From Terriglobia bacterium (GTDB lineage Bacteria > Acidobacteriota > Terriglobia > UBA7540), in contig JAIQGB010000073.1 of the NCBI GenBank assembly GCA_020072905.1, forward strand, positions 1-13,417: a stretch of 13,417 nucleotides of DNA, in the 5' to 3' direction. The position numbers and the translations under genes are program-made. Positions 1 to 7,821 of the stretch are shown piece by piece; position 1 is the stretch's first letter, and each line of letters begins with the position of its first letter. Below the pieces are notes generated by a model. That model ran no database searches, was not told where the DNA came from, and was given only the letters and a program-made list of their open reading frames with translations.

Positions 1-297
1 GGCCACATCGACCGCTCCGCGCGTCTCGTGAACTTTTCCGGCTCGATCGTCCCGGCGTACTACGGCGTCAACGCGACGCTCGGAAGGATTCCGGTGCTGC
101 GCGACATCTTTTCGGGCGAGCATGGCCTCGGAGTGCTCGGCATCGATTTTTCGGTCGCCGGCTCGTCTGCGGAGCCCGACGTGTCGGTTCATCCGCTGCG
201 GTCGCTCACCCCTGACATCGTGCGGCGTTTCACGGACCTCTTCCGCAACGAGCCGCCACCCGCGAGGAAACGTGCGGCCAGTCGCAAGTGGTGGTAA
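1..297 (+). CDS. AsmA/YhdP-like membrane-associated protein, C-terminal end (5' truncated by window)
   Basis: The reading frame is open from base 1 to a TAA at 295-297, giving 98 codons of the C-terminus; the true start is upstream of the window. The pattern SGSIVPAYYGVNATLG, then IPVLRDIFSGEHGLGVLG, a beta-strand segment, AGSSAEPDVSVHPLRSL and PDIVRRFTDLF matches the end of the AsmA-like C-terminal domain seen in YhdP/DUF3971 proteins (typically GTIVPAY, then GNIPLLGDLLTGGEGEG, then DPKVSVNPLSALAPG). Members of this family are large envelope proteins linked to outer-membrane lipid transport and homeostasis. The tail after the domain is basic and ends in KWW. Only this fragment is visible, so TM segments and total length cannot be judged. 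The aldo/keto reductase follows 50 nt downstream in the same direction. Confidence 0.72.
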   Translation, partial: GHIDRSARLVNFSGSIVPAYYGVNATLGRIPVLRDIFSGEHGLGVLGIDFSVAGSSAEPDVSVHPLRSLTPDIVRRFTDLFRNEPPPARKRAASRKWW

Positions 298-347
298 GGT
301 GGCTGACCCGCTTGGCCGTGCCGTGGCGTCGGGGTATGGAGAGCGCC

Positions 348-1361
348 ATGGACTATCGCCGCTTGGGGAACAGTGGGCTCATGGTCTCGCGGCTCTGCCT
401 CGGGACGATGATGTTCGGCCGCTGGGGCAACACCGATCACGACGATTGCGTGCGCATCGTGCATCGCGCGCTTGATGAAGGCATCAACTGCATCGACACG
501 GCCAATCGCTATTGTTGGGGCGAGTCGGAAGAGATCGTTGGCAAGGCGCTGCGCGGGCGGCGTGATTCAGTCGTGCTGGCCACGAAGGTCTTCATGCCGG
601 GCGTTGGGGGCGGGCTCGATCGCGGCACGTCGCGCCGGCATATCTTCCTGCAAGTCGAGGAAAGCCTGCGGCGCCTGGGGACCGAGTGGATCGATCTCTA
701 CCAGCTGCACCGCAACGACCGCGATACGCCGCTCGAAGAGACGCTGAGCGCGCTGTCCGACCTCGTGCGCCAGGGAAAGATTCGTTACCTCGGCGTCTCC
801 ACCGGGCATGCGTCCGACCCTGTCGACCTGCAGTTCAGCGGCTGGCGCATGGTCGAGTCGCTGTGGCTCAGCGAGCGGCGCGGGTTCGAGCGCTTTATCT
901 GTACGCAGCCGCCGTACTCGATCTTCTCGCGCGACGTCGAGCGCGATGTCTTTCCGGTCTGCGAGCGTTTCGGGTTCGGCGCCATCGTGTGGAGTCCGCT
1001 CGAAGGCGGTTGGTTGGCCGGCCGCTATCGCCGCGGCCAGGCGCCACCGCCCGATTCGCGCGCCACGAACGAAACCGAGTTCGGTCAGTTCGTGCGCGAC
1101 AACTTCGATATGAACAGTCCGCGGGGCCAGCAGCGGTTGGAGGTTGTGGAGCAGCTCGTGATGCTGGCGGCGCAGCTCAACGTGTCGCTGGCGGCGTACG
1201 CCACGGCGTGGACGCTGCGGCACCCGGCGGTGACTGCGGCGATCATCGGCCCGCGGCTCATGCGACATCTGGACGCCGGCTTCGAGGCCTTGCCGGTGAA
1301 GATTCCTGACGAGCACCTGGCGCGCATCGATGCGCTCGTGCAGCCGGGGACGCGTGCGTGA
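348..1361 (+). CDS. Aldo/keto reductase
   Basis: A 337-residue NAD(P)H-dependent oxidoreductase of the aldo/keto reductase superfamily, a cytosolic TIM barrel that reduces aldehydes and ketones; the substrate cannot be told from sequence. The opening MDYRRLGNSGLMVSRLCLGT is the usual first strand and Gly-rich turn. The catalytic tetrad is visible: Asp50 and Tyr55 in IDTANRYCWGESEE, Lys80 in VVLATK and His121 in DLYQLHRND. GKIRYLGVST and the cofactor-end signature TAAIIGPRLMRHLD follow. The frame is open to GTG 288, but ATG 348 has a GGAG six bases upstream and begins exactly where the family begins; ATG 336 is an alternative. Length is normal for the family. The stop at 1359-1361 is directly followed by a palindromic repeat element and the truncated kinase gene. 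Confidence 0.9.
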   Translation: MDYRRLGNSGLMVSRLCLGTMMFGRWGNTDHDDCVRIVHRALDEGINCIDTANRYCWGESEEIVGKALRGRRDSVVLATKVFMPGVGGGLDRGTSRRHIFLQVEESLRRLGTEWIDLYQLHRNDRDTPLEETLSALSDLVRQGKIRYLGVSTGHASDPVDLQFSGWRMVESLWLSERRGFERFICTQPPYSIFSRDVERDVFPVCERFGFGAIVWSPLEGGWLAGRYRRGQAPPPDSRATNETEFGQFVRDNFDMNSPRGQQRLEVVEQLVMLAAQLNVSLAAYATAWTLRHPAVTAAIIGPRLMRHLDAGFEALPVKIPDEHLARIDALVQPGTRA

Positions 1362-1363
1362 CG

Positions 1364-1416
1364 CGGGTTCGGGAGGCTTGCCCCGCCCTTGGGGGCGCAG
1401 CAAGCAGCGCCCCTAC
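1364..1416. repeat. GTAGGGGC/GCCCCTAC double-hairpin element, copy A (left end eroded)
   Basis: The right half (about 1391-1416) matches the right half of the copy at 12461-12512, including an identical GCAAGCAGCGCCCCTAC end. The inner part of the left half (GGCTTGCCCCGCCC) also matches, but the outer GTAGGGG terminus is no longer recognisable. The element fills the space between the reductase stop and the first kinase-like residues and provides the TTG start and the first eight or nine codons of the next frame. Confidence 0.7.
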
Positions 1417-3770
1417 CGACGGAGGAAATTCTCGACCTCGCGATTCAAATCGCCGAGGCGCTGGAGGTGGCCCACGCCAAGGGGATCGTGCATCGTGACA
1501 TCAAGCCGGCGAACATCTTTGTGAGCGAGCGCGGGCAGGTGAAGGTGTTGGACTTCGGCGTGGCGAAGATGCGCTCGGGAGTGGGCGGCGAGACGGCGGG
1601 TGTAAGCGAAGCAGGTCTGACCAGCACGGGCGCGTTGCTCGGGACGGTGGGCTACATGGCGGCGGAGCAGGTGCGGGGGCAAGAGGGCGACGGGCGAGCG
1701 GACGTGTTCGCGCTGGGGGCGGGGCTGTACGAAATGGCGACGGGCTGGCCGGCGTTTGGGGGAGACACGCCCGGAAAGATACTGGAAGGGATTCTGAACC
1801 GCACGCCAACGCCAGCCGTGCGCTTGAACCCGCAGGTGCCGGAGAAGCTGGAAGCGATCATCGCCGAGGCGCTGGAGAAGGACCGTAAGCTCCGCTATCA
1901 GAGCGCCGCGGAACTGAAGGCCGACTTGCAGCGTCTGAAGCGCGACACGGAATCCGGGCGTGTAGGGGTGGGGCTTGTGACCGCCCAAGAAGGGCACCCA
2001 CAAGGGGTGCCCCTACGGGTCCGCCGGTGGGGGACGGCGCTTCTCGTGGCTGTAATTGCTGCCGCCTTGGGGTTTTGGATTGTTCGGTCGAGAAAAGAAA
2101 GCTCTGAGGCGACTCTGATTCCCGTCCCCCTGACCAGCTATCCTGGTTATGAAGACAGTCCCACTTTTTCTCCCGACGGCACGCAGGTGGCGTTTCAATG
2201 GTGCACGGAAGGACCATCAGCGAACTGCGACATCTACATTAAGCAGATAGGCATGGAACCGCCTTCCCGCTTAACCACTGATCCTGCGGAGGACTTCAGT
2301 CCTGCTTGGTCTCCGGATGGCAAATTCATTGCTTTCCTGCGCAAGCTTTCCGCGGCCAGGACGGCGGTGATACTCATCCCGCAACGAGGAGGGCCCGAAC
2401 GAATCCTCGCCGAGGCCGATATATTCTTTGAGAGCTACCACGGACAGTGCGGATCTTATTTGACATGGACACCGGACTCGAAATGGTTAGTTCTGCCCTG
2501 GCGGGGCGCGGACAAGCCGGACGAAGGCTTGTTCCTGCTCAATCTGGAGACAAGAGAGACACGAAGGCTTACCACATCCGTGGACGACGCTCCTGCTTTT
2601 TCTCCGGACGGTCGGACCCTGGCGTTCAACGGGCGCAGCAACCGTGATTTCATTTGTCTTCTCCGTCTCACAAAGGAATACAAGCCTGAAGGAGAACCTG
2701 AACAAGTCGCACCGGCCGCTGAAACTTACCTAAACTTCGGTGCAGCCTGGAGTCCGGATGGAAGGGATATCGTGTTCTCGTCTGCCAACTCGGAGTACGC
2801 CGGCCTCTGGCGGGTGGCGGCGATGCCTTCAGCGAGGCCCCGGAGGCTTGCCTTCGCATCGGAGGGCGCCTCCGCGCCCGCGGTTTCACGGCAGATGAAT
2901 CGTCTTGCCTATGTCGCGAACAGGACTGACACCAACATCTGGCGGATTGATTTGCGCAGGCCGGGCCAGAACCCGGGCATCCCGGCCCGGTTGATTGTGT
3001 CCACCCGGGGGGAGGAAAGTCCGGCTTACTCGCCGGACGGCAAGAGAATTGCCTTCGTGTCCGACCGATCGGGGGCTCTCGAAATCTGGGCGTGTGCGAG
3101 CGACGGATCCAATCCTGTGCAACTGACGGCGTTTGGAGGCGACCCCGTCTCGGGACCCAAATGGTCGCCAGATGGCCAGAACATCGCCTTTGCTGCGGTC
3201 CAGGCGGGAAACCAGGACCTCTATGTCGTCAGCGCGAATGGAGGCCCTCCCCGGCGTATGACAACCCACCCCCGTATCGACGGGTGGCCTTATTGGTCTC
3301 GGGATGGCGAATCGCTTTACTTCAAGTCAAACCGCAGCGGTGTATCGGAGATCTGGAAGATGCCAGCCCAGGGCGGAGAGGCGGTCCAGATCACGCGGCA
3401 TGGAGGAGACGCCCCGCAGGAGTCGCCTGACGGAAGATTCGTTTACTATGAGAAGGGATGGCCAGCGCGATGCAGCGTGTGGCGAGCACCGGTAGGAGGT
3501 GGCGAGGAAGTGAAGGTGCTTGAGCCGACCCATGCTGAGGCCGGCTGGACCGTGGGCAAACTGGGAATCTACTTCTTCACTCCTGCGGATGCACAGGGCC
3601 GCAGTGACCTCTGCCTCTACAAGTTTGCCACCGCAAAGATAAGCAAGATCCTGACAATCGAGCGGAATGTCTTTTACCGTATCGCCGTTTCGCCGGACGA
3701 GCGGACTATTCTCTACACGCAATACGATCAGACCGGCAGCGACTTGATGCTGGTGGAGAACTTCCGCTAG
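1389..3770 (+). CDS. Ser/Thr protein kinase lacking its N-lobe, fused to TM segment and WD40-like beta-propeller
   Basis: The protein reads as a one-component receptor kinase with its start missing. From TTG 1389 (793 aa): kinase C-lobe with HRDIKPAN (Asp37, Lys39, Asn42), DFG (55-57), an APE-like motif altered to MAAEQ (90-94, usually MSPEQ) and RADVFALG; a linker; one TM segment (about 214-232); then about ten PD40/TolB-like propeller repeats with SPDG turns to the C-terminus. The Gly-rich loop, the ATP-binding Lys and helix-C Glu are absent, because an in-frame stop at 1359-1361 (that of the reductase) lies just before homology begins at PLPTEEILDLA. This whole family normally carries about 100 more kinase residues upstream. 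It is either a pseudogene or an expressed ATP-dead remnant with an intact sensor. GC content falls in the propeller part. The start codon is uncertain. Confidence 0.8.
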   Translation: MGAQQAAPLPTEEILDLAIQIAEALEVAHAKGIVHRDIKPANIFVSERGQVKVLDFGVAKMRSGVGGETAGVSEAGLTSTGALLGTVGYMAAEQVRGQEGDGRADVFALGAGLYEMATGWPAFGGDTPGKILEGILNRTPTPAVRLNPQVPEKLEAIIAEALEKDRKLRYQSAAELKADLQRLKRDTESGRVGVGLVTAQEGHPQGVPLRVRRWGTALLVAVIAAALGFWIVRSRKESSEATLIPVPLTSYPGYEDSPTFSPDGTQVAFQWCTEGPSANCDIYIKQIGMEPPSRLTTDPAEDFSPAWSPDGKFIAFLRKLSAARTAVILIPQRGGPERILAEADIFFESYHGQCGSYLTWTPDSKWLVLPWRGADKPDEGLFLLNLETRETRRLTTSVDDAPAFSPDGRTLAFNGRSNRDFICLLRLTKEYKPEGEPEQVAPAAETYLNFGAAWSPDGRDIVFSSANSEYAGLWRVAAMPSARPRRLAFASEGASAPAVSRQMNRLAYVANRTDTNIWRIDLRRPGQNPGIPARLIVSTRGEESPAYSPDGKRIAFVSDRSGALEIWACASDGSNPVQLTAFGGDPVSGPKWSPDGQNIAFAAVQAGNQDLYVVSANGGPPRRMTTHPRIDGWPYWSRDGESLYFKSNRSGVSEIWKMPAQGGEAVQITRHGGDAPQESPDGRFVYYEKGWPARCSVWRAPVGGGEEVKVLEPTHAEAGWTVGKLGIYFFTPADAQGRSDLCLYKFATAKISKILTIERNVFYRIAVSPDERTILYTQYDQTGSDLMLVENFR
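1962..2016. repeat. GTAGGGG/CCCCTAC double-hairpin element, copy B, inside the kinase gene
   Basis: Fifty-five bases begin GTAGGGGTGGGGCTTG and end GGGGTGCCCCTAC, with the same facing-halves layout as the copies at 9882 and 12461. It is read through in frame as residues 192-210 of the kinase/propeller protein, exactly in the linker between the kinase C-lobe and the TM segment. Confidence 0.7.
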
Positions 3771-4052
3771 TAGAAAAGACCTAAGGGCCCGCCGTTGAGG
3801 GTCGAAAGGTCGCGTTCCGACCCACGCTTCCAGGACCTGGTGCGACGCATGAACCTTCCCAAATAGATTTCCATACCCCCAAAGTCGTAAACCCTGCCAA
3901 GGAAGCAGAACTCCCGCCCCCGCGACGCATGAATTTCCCGCCGTAAGAGCAGTGACGAGTGACGAGTGACGAGCCGAAGCGGCCACGTTCTCTGGCCCTA
4001 GCGCAGTATGAGTCTCCGGCCGCAGCGCCGCGGCGGAGCGCGACTTCCCTTC
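3771..4052. other. Convergent intergenic region between kinase and dtd
   Basis: This 282-nt stretch separates two convergent genes and has no convincing coding frame. It holds an imperfect stem (GGGTCG at 3799-3804 with CGACCC at 3818-3823, no T-tract), a near-duplicate GCGACGCATGAA at about 3842 and 3921, and a three-copy heptamer array at 3952-3972. A bidirectional terminator would be expected here, but I see no classical one. Confidence 0.5.
3952..3972. repeat. Heptamer tandem array GTGACGA x3
   Basis: Three perfect consecutive 7-bp units, GTGACGA. It is the only simple heptamer array in the host-gene half of the window and shares its period with the many arrays in the prophage half. Confidence 0.85.
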
Positions 4053-4502
<450 letters not shown>

Positions 4503-4518
4503 CGCTCCATGACTCCGC

Positions 4519-6174
4519 TTACTTTCCCACGTGCCGAAGAATCAGAACTCGATCGCCCTCAGTATGCGCGTCCAAAGATTTCTTTCCTCCAGCGCGAACT
4601 TCGCCGGCGTCTGAACGTAGGCCTGTTGCCGGGTCGAACCACTGTGCCGTGGCGGGCAGATTAATTCCCTCCGCCTTCAGCGTGACTCTCCCACCCTCGG
4701 GAATGTAGACCAACGCAAGGTTGCCGTCCTCGGATTTTGCCGCCGCGATGAAGTTTTGCGGCGAGACGACGCCCGGCTGCTCGGCAACGAGTTCCTGGTC
4801 GGGGAGGAGCGTCCACCAATCGAGCGACGAGAAGAGCGCCTTGAGGTGCTTCATGCTCGTCGAGCCCGGCAGCCTCATCGCCTCGAACCAAGGGGGCGCC
4901 ACGCCCGTGCCGGCGTGATTCATGGGTTCTTCCGGACTGAGTTCCCAGCTCCAAATTCCGTGCGCGCCGTAACTGACCCCGGCGGGCGGAGAGGCGAGCA
5001 GGCTCCAGTAGGCGGCACGACGCACGGCGTGTGCGTCAAAGGGCTTTCGGCGGGTGTAGCCTCGATGGCCTTCGTAGTTCGGCTCGAGGTTGATGATGGG
5101 CAGAACGGGCGCGGCACGCCAGTCCTGGCTGGGCGGCCCGTCGGTGAGCCAGCGGAAATCCTCGTCACTGTCGCCGTGGCCGCTCTGGTAGCCGACAAAG
5201 CTGTACCATGGTTCGTGGCGGAATTCGTCGCCGACCCAGGTTCTGCCCGACGGATGCATGGTGGCCAAGCGCGTGGGATGCTCGCCGAATACCGCGCGGC
5301 CGATCTTCCGCCAGCGCTCGGCGCGCTCGCCACGATAGTCGCTGTCGCCGGCCAGAATCCAGATCACCTGGTGGGCCCCGTAACGCGCCACCAGGTAGCG
5401 CGCCAGCACGATGATCTGATCGTCGGGGAGTGAGGTGCCGGGATTCAGATCGAGCGTGCGCTTGTTCCAATGCGCCGCCCAGATCAGTACCGGCGCGGCC
5501 ACCAAGCCGTGGGCGTTCAGCGCATCGACTCGCTTGTCCATCCAGCGGAAAAACGCCGGGTCGATGGAGATCGTCTCGCGACCCAGGTAGGCGAGCCGGA
5601 GGTCGGCATTCCCCGCCGCCGCCAGCCACTGCGTCATGACGAATTGGATCGCCGTGAAACCCTTGGCGGCGCGGTCGCCGAGGTAAGTCTCCCAACTCCG
5701 CGCGTCGGCCTTGAGCGCGCCGTTCCAAGCCGTGTCGGAGAGCCAGAAAAACGGTGCGCCATCGGAGTGCTCCAGATGACGGCGGTTCTCGGCGAGGCGA
5801 AGGGCACCGTGACGGTAGAGAGGATTCTGGCCGGTGTAGGCAACGCAGGTGAATTCACCGGTTTGATCATTCAGGCCGCGATCATCCGCCGGCGTGGACT
5901 GCGTGCGATACGTCCACTTCCCTTTCTGATCGGGAGAGAACCGCACCCGCCAGACTTGGCCGCCGTCCCAGAATGCCGCGGCGGTTCGGCGCTCAGCATT
6001 GGGGGCCGTGAACTCCACCTCGACCTGCACGTCCTGGAGGGGGTTCTCATATGGGCGCGCGCTCGCGAATTGCGCCTCGAAACGGGTCCAGAGCGGGACA
6101 GGAGAAGCCGCCCAGAGCGGGACATCAAGAAGTACGAGCGTGAGAACGGCGAGAAGCCTTACCCGCAATGGCAT
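4519..6174 (-). CDS. Secreted apiosidase-like glycoside hydrolase (DUF5060 / DUF4038, GH140-like)
   Basis: A 551-residue exported carbohydrate-active enzyme. The N-terminus MPLRVRLLAVLTLVLLDVPL followed by WAASP is a signal peptide with a plausible cleavage after about residue 23. Residues 28-110 look like the DUF5060 beta-sandwich (FWDGG, WRVRFSPDQKGKWTYR). Residues 120-440 are the (beta/alpha)8 DUF4038 domain: FFWLSDTAWN, KGFTAIQFV, WILAGDSDY (Asp277) and INLEPNYEG (Glu364) are placed like the acid/base Asp and nucleophile Glu of GH140 apiosidases, an assignment made by family analogy. HGIWSWELSPEEPMNHAG and a C-terminal beta domain (about 455-551) of the putative collagen-binding type follow. 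The exact sugar is unknown; plant rhamnogalacturonan-type glycans are the family precedent. The start is supported by a strong Shine-Dalgarno. Confidence 0.85.
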   Translation of the reverse strand: MPLRVRLLAVLTLVLLDVPLWAASPVPLWTRFEAQFASARPYENPLQDVQVEVEFTAPNAERRTAAAFWDGGQVWRVRFSPDQKGKWTYRTQSTPADDRGLNDQTGEFTCVAYTGQNPLYRHGALRLAENRRHLEHSDGAPFFWLSDTAWNGALKADARSWETYLGDRAAKGFTAIQFVMTQWLAAAGNADLRLAYLGRETISIDPAFFRWMDKRVDALNAHGLVAAPVLIWAAHWNKRTLDLNPGTSLPDDQIIVLARYLVARYGAHQVIWILAGDSDYRGERAERWRKIGRAVFGEHPTRLATMHPSGRTWVGDEFRHEPWYSFVGYQSGHGDSDEDFRWLTDGPPSQDWRAAPVLPIINLEPNYEGHRGYTRRKPFDAHAVRRAAYWSLLASPPAGVSYGAHGIWSWELSPEEPMNHAGTGVAPPWFEAMRLPGSTSMKHLKALFSSLDWWTLLPDQELVAEQPGVVSPQNFIAAAKSEDGNLALVYIPEGGRVTLKAEGINLPATAQWFDPATGLRSDAGEVRAGGKKSLDAHTEGDRVLILRHVGK

Positions 6175-6469
6175 GATGACGCACCTCCCGGAATCAGGGT
6201 TTCCAACTGCCGTCTTCTACCAGTTGTCACCCACCGAGAGCAAGCCCTGTTCGTGATTGCGGCCGGAGTCGCTTCCCCGCTGCCGCCGTGCGCCCCGGCT
6301 GCGCGGGAAGCCCGTCCGCGATGATCTCTTTTGGACTCTGAGGCGAAAAGGGGCAATTACCCATCATAAAAACCCCCCAAACGGAGAATATCTGTCGCCA
6401 TTTCAATCCATTAGAAGATTTCGTCTCACCATTGCCCACCATCTCATTTCTGGGTGCTAGGCTAGTCAT
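6175..6469. other. Divergent intergenic region at the host/prophage boundary
   Basis: It separates the minus-strand glycoside hydrolase from the plus-strand prophage lysis genes. The half near 6340-6470 is clearly AT-richer than its surroundings and should hold the promoters for both directions. I could not identify a convincing -35/-10 pair on either strand. No tRNA, integrase or attachment-site duplication is visible. Confidence 0.5.
6183..6189 (-). promoter_or_regulatory. Shine-Dalgarno for the glycoside hydrolase
   Basis: Read on the minus strand, GGGAGGT stands 8 nt before the ATG at 6174. It is one of the best ribosome-binding sites in the window and fixes the start of the hydrolase so that the signal peptide is intact. 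Confidence 0.75.
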
Positions 6470-7234
6470 ATGGGTCGAGACGGGTGGGGCCTCACAGGGG
6501 GAGTTGTGCCGGGAATCGAAACGCCTGGCGAGAGTCGCAAGGAAGATGCGGGCGGGTCGGGGCGGGCCGCGGCGGCGCAACCCGCCGCGCGCGCGGAGGT
6601 TCCACGCGAGCTCGAGCAGAAGCTCCTGCAGCACGTACACGACCGCTGTCACGCGGTGATGGTGGAGGTCTGCCGGTATTCCTCTGTGCCCCCGGCCTTT
6701 CTCGCGGCCTTGGTGGCCAACGAATCGGGCGGCAATGGGAAAGCCCTGCGCTTCGAGCCGGCGGTCTACCGCCACCTGAAGTCTCTCGCCGCGGGTGAGC
6801 GCCCGAAGTACGCCGGTCACGACCGCGACTCGCTGCAGCGCGAGATCGAAGAAATGCTCCATCCGAAAAGCGCCGCATTCCACGCGCACTTCCTGAGCGC
6901 GACCTGGGGAGAGGCGCCGCCCAAGGCGCTCGCCGCGTGCCGCGACGAGGCCCTGCGCGAGCTCGCCAGCTCCTGGGGCTACACGCAGATCATGGGCTAT
7001 CACCTCCTCGGGCGTCCCGGGACGGTGCTGGACCTCCTCGAGCCCCGCTTCCACTTCGGGCTGGCGCTCGAACTCCTCGCCGACTTTGCCGAGCGCTACC
7101 AACTCGACGTCACGCGGGAGTTCGCGGAGATGTTCCGCTGCTGGAACACGGGGCAGCCCTACGGCGCGACGACGGACCCGCGCTATGTCGAGAAGGGACT
7201 GCGGCGGATGGAGATCTATCGCTTCATTGAGTGA
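6470..7234 (+). CDS. Prophage endolysin, N-acetylmuramidase / lytic transglycosylase-like
   Basis: A 254-residue probable peptidoglycan-degrading enzyme for host lysis. Motifs agree with muramidase/transglycosylase folds: LAALVANESGGNG with the candidate catalytic Glu85, FEPAVYRHL (95-103), ASSWGYTQIMGYH (167-178, the usual S-x-G-x-x-Q-I-M-G strip) and a final CWNTGQPYG followed by DPRYVEKGLRRMEIYRF, as in lytic transglycosylases. The layout is closest in feel to the DUF3380 endolysin domain; I cannot decide between the two families. Residues 1-45 are low-complexity, with no signal peptide, so export would need a holin. ATG 6470 has a poor ribosome-binding site; GTG 6506 after AGGGGGAG is an alternative. 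The stop codon lies inside an 8-bp tandem array. A small holin-like gene follows. Confidence 0.7.
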   Translation: MGRDGWGLTGGVVPGIETPGESRKEDAGGSGRAAAAQPAARAEVPRELEQKLLQHVHDRCHAVMVEVCRYSSVPPAFLAALVANESGGNGKALRFEPAVYRHLKSLAAGERPKYAGHDRDSLQREIEEMLHPKSAAFHAHFLSATWGEAPPKALAACRDEALRELASSWGYTQIMGYHLLGRPGTVLDLLEPRFHFGLALELLADFAERYQLDVTREFAEMFRCWNTGQPYGATTDPRYVEKGLRRMEIYRFIE

Positions 7235-7304
7235 TTGAGCGATCTGGCGATTGAGTGATTGAGCGATTGAGTGATCGGGTGATTGATAGATTGTGTCATT
7301 GAAA
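7225..7304. repeat. Octamer tandem array (GATTGAGT/C type), ten units
   Basis: Ten consecutive 8-bp units from CATTGAGT through GATTGAGC, GATCTGGC, GATTGAGT and so on to CATTGAAA. The array begins inside the last codons of the endolysin gene and contributes its TGA stop. It is the only array I see with an 8-bp rather than a 7-bp period. Confidence 0.85.
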
Positions 7305-7329
7305 GATCCAGGCGGCGGATGAGGACGTC

Positions 7330-7554
7330 ATGAGGCAATTCCTACGCCAGCTTTTCTCGGAATGTGACACGGCGAGTTTCAGCCGGGTGGGGACGTTCCT
7401 CGCGCTCGGGTGCGCCTGCCTGTGGGTGTCGCGGATCGTCTGGAAGACGGCCGCGCTGCCGGCGCTCGACGGGCTGACGATTTTCATCGCCAGCTTGTAC
7501 GGGCTGGGGAAAGCGGGCGAGACGGTGCAACGCGTCCTGGGAAAAAAGGAGTGA
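7330..7554 (+). CDS. Small holin-like membrane protein of the lysis cassette
   Basis: A 74-residue protein with one clear TM segment (about residues 19-38, RVGTFLALGCACLWVSRIV) and a second hydrophobic stretch (about 46-62, ALDGLTIFIASLYGLGKAG), then a short basic tail ending GKKE. Size, topology and position between endolysin and spanin-like gene fit a holin or a related phage inner-membrane lysis protein; there is no family signature, so the role rests on context. The start is well supported by GAGG five bases upstream of the ATG. Unlike most neighbours its coding region contains no repeat DNA. Confidence 0.65.
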   Translation: MRQFLRQLFSECDTASFSRVGTFLALGCACLWVSRIVWKTAALPALDGLTIFIASLYGLGKAGETVQRVLGKKE

Positions 7555-7579
7555 GCCTCAGCCGCGCGGCGAGACGCGA

Positions 7580-7607
7580 GGATTTGAGATTTGAAATTCG
7601 AAATGTC
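7580..7607. repeat. Heptamer array GGATTTG/AGATTTG/AAATTCG/AAATGTC
   Basis: Four consecutive degenerate 7-bp units, related to the large array at 7713. Confidence 0.7.
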
Positions 7608-7652
7608 AAAGGGGCGAGGAGGCACCGGAGGGCGGAGACGCGGAGGAAACTG

Positions 7653-7680
7653 AGATTCAAGATTCAAGATTCCAGAAATG
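7653..7680. repeat. Heptamer array AGATTCA type
   Basis: AGATTCA, AGATTCA, AGATTCC, AGAAATG: four 7-bp units, the first three nearly identical. Confidence 0.75.
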
Positions 7681-7712
7681 AGAGGAAGCCGTGCAGGCAC
7701 GGAGCGGCAGCA

Positions 7713-7817
7713 GGATTTGAGATCTGAGATTTGGGATCTGAAATCTGAGATTTGAGATCTGAAATCTGAGATTTGACATCTGGGATTTGAGATCTGAGAT
7801 TTGAGATTTGAGATTGC
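7713..7817. repeat. Heptamer array RRATYTG, about 15 units
   Basis: The longest array of the window: GGATTTG, AGATCTG, AGATTTG, GGATCTG, AAATCTG and so on in strict 7-bp register, about 15 units with mostly purine or T/C variation. Units with AGATCT are self-complementary, so the array can fold on itself. It ends five bases before the ATG of the next gene. Confidence 0.9.
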
Positions 7818-7821
7818 CGAG

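Larger units (their letters stand above)
7555..7821. other. Repeat-filled intergenic region between holin-like and spanin-like genes
   Basis: Apart from short unique stretches this 267-nt gap is made of three heptamer arrays (7580-7607, 7653-7680, 7713-7817). I see no gene in it. The open frames crossing it are created by the repeats' lack of stops. Confidence 0.7.

Noticed and set aside
3799..3823. Rho-independent terminator after the kinase gene
   Set aside because: The stem is only 6 bp with a long loop and no T-tract follows on either strand.
5470..6324. Plus-strand frame of 284 codons opposite the glycoside hydrolase
   Set aside because: Composition is Arg/Ala/Gly-rich without domain features; the minus strand encodes a complete secreted hydrolase.
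6340..6470. Sigma-70 promoter for the endolysin operon
   Set aside because: TTGCCC at 6432 has no TATAAT-like partner at suitable spacing; the AT-rich stretch suggests a promoter, but none can be named.
6227..7102. Minus-strand frame of 291 codons opposite the endolysin
   Set aside because: It is a shadow of the plus-strand muramidase-like gene and crosses the intergenic boundary without its own start signal.
7410..7727. Overlapping plus-strand frame after the holin-like gene
   Set aside because: It is out of frame with the holin-like gene and its second half is only translated heptamer repeats.
7713..7817. Possible CRISPR array
   Set aside because: Units are 7 bp and contiguous; there are no 25-40 bp repeats separated by unique spacers and no cas genes.
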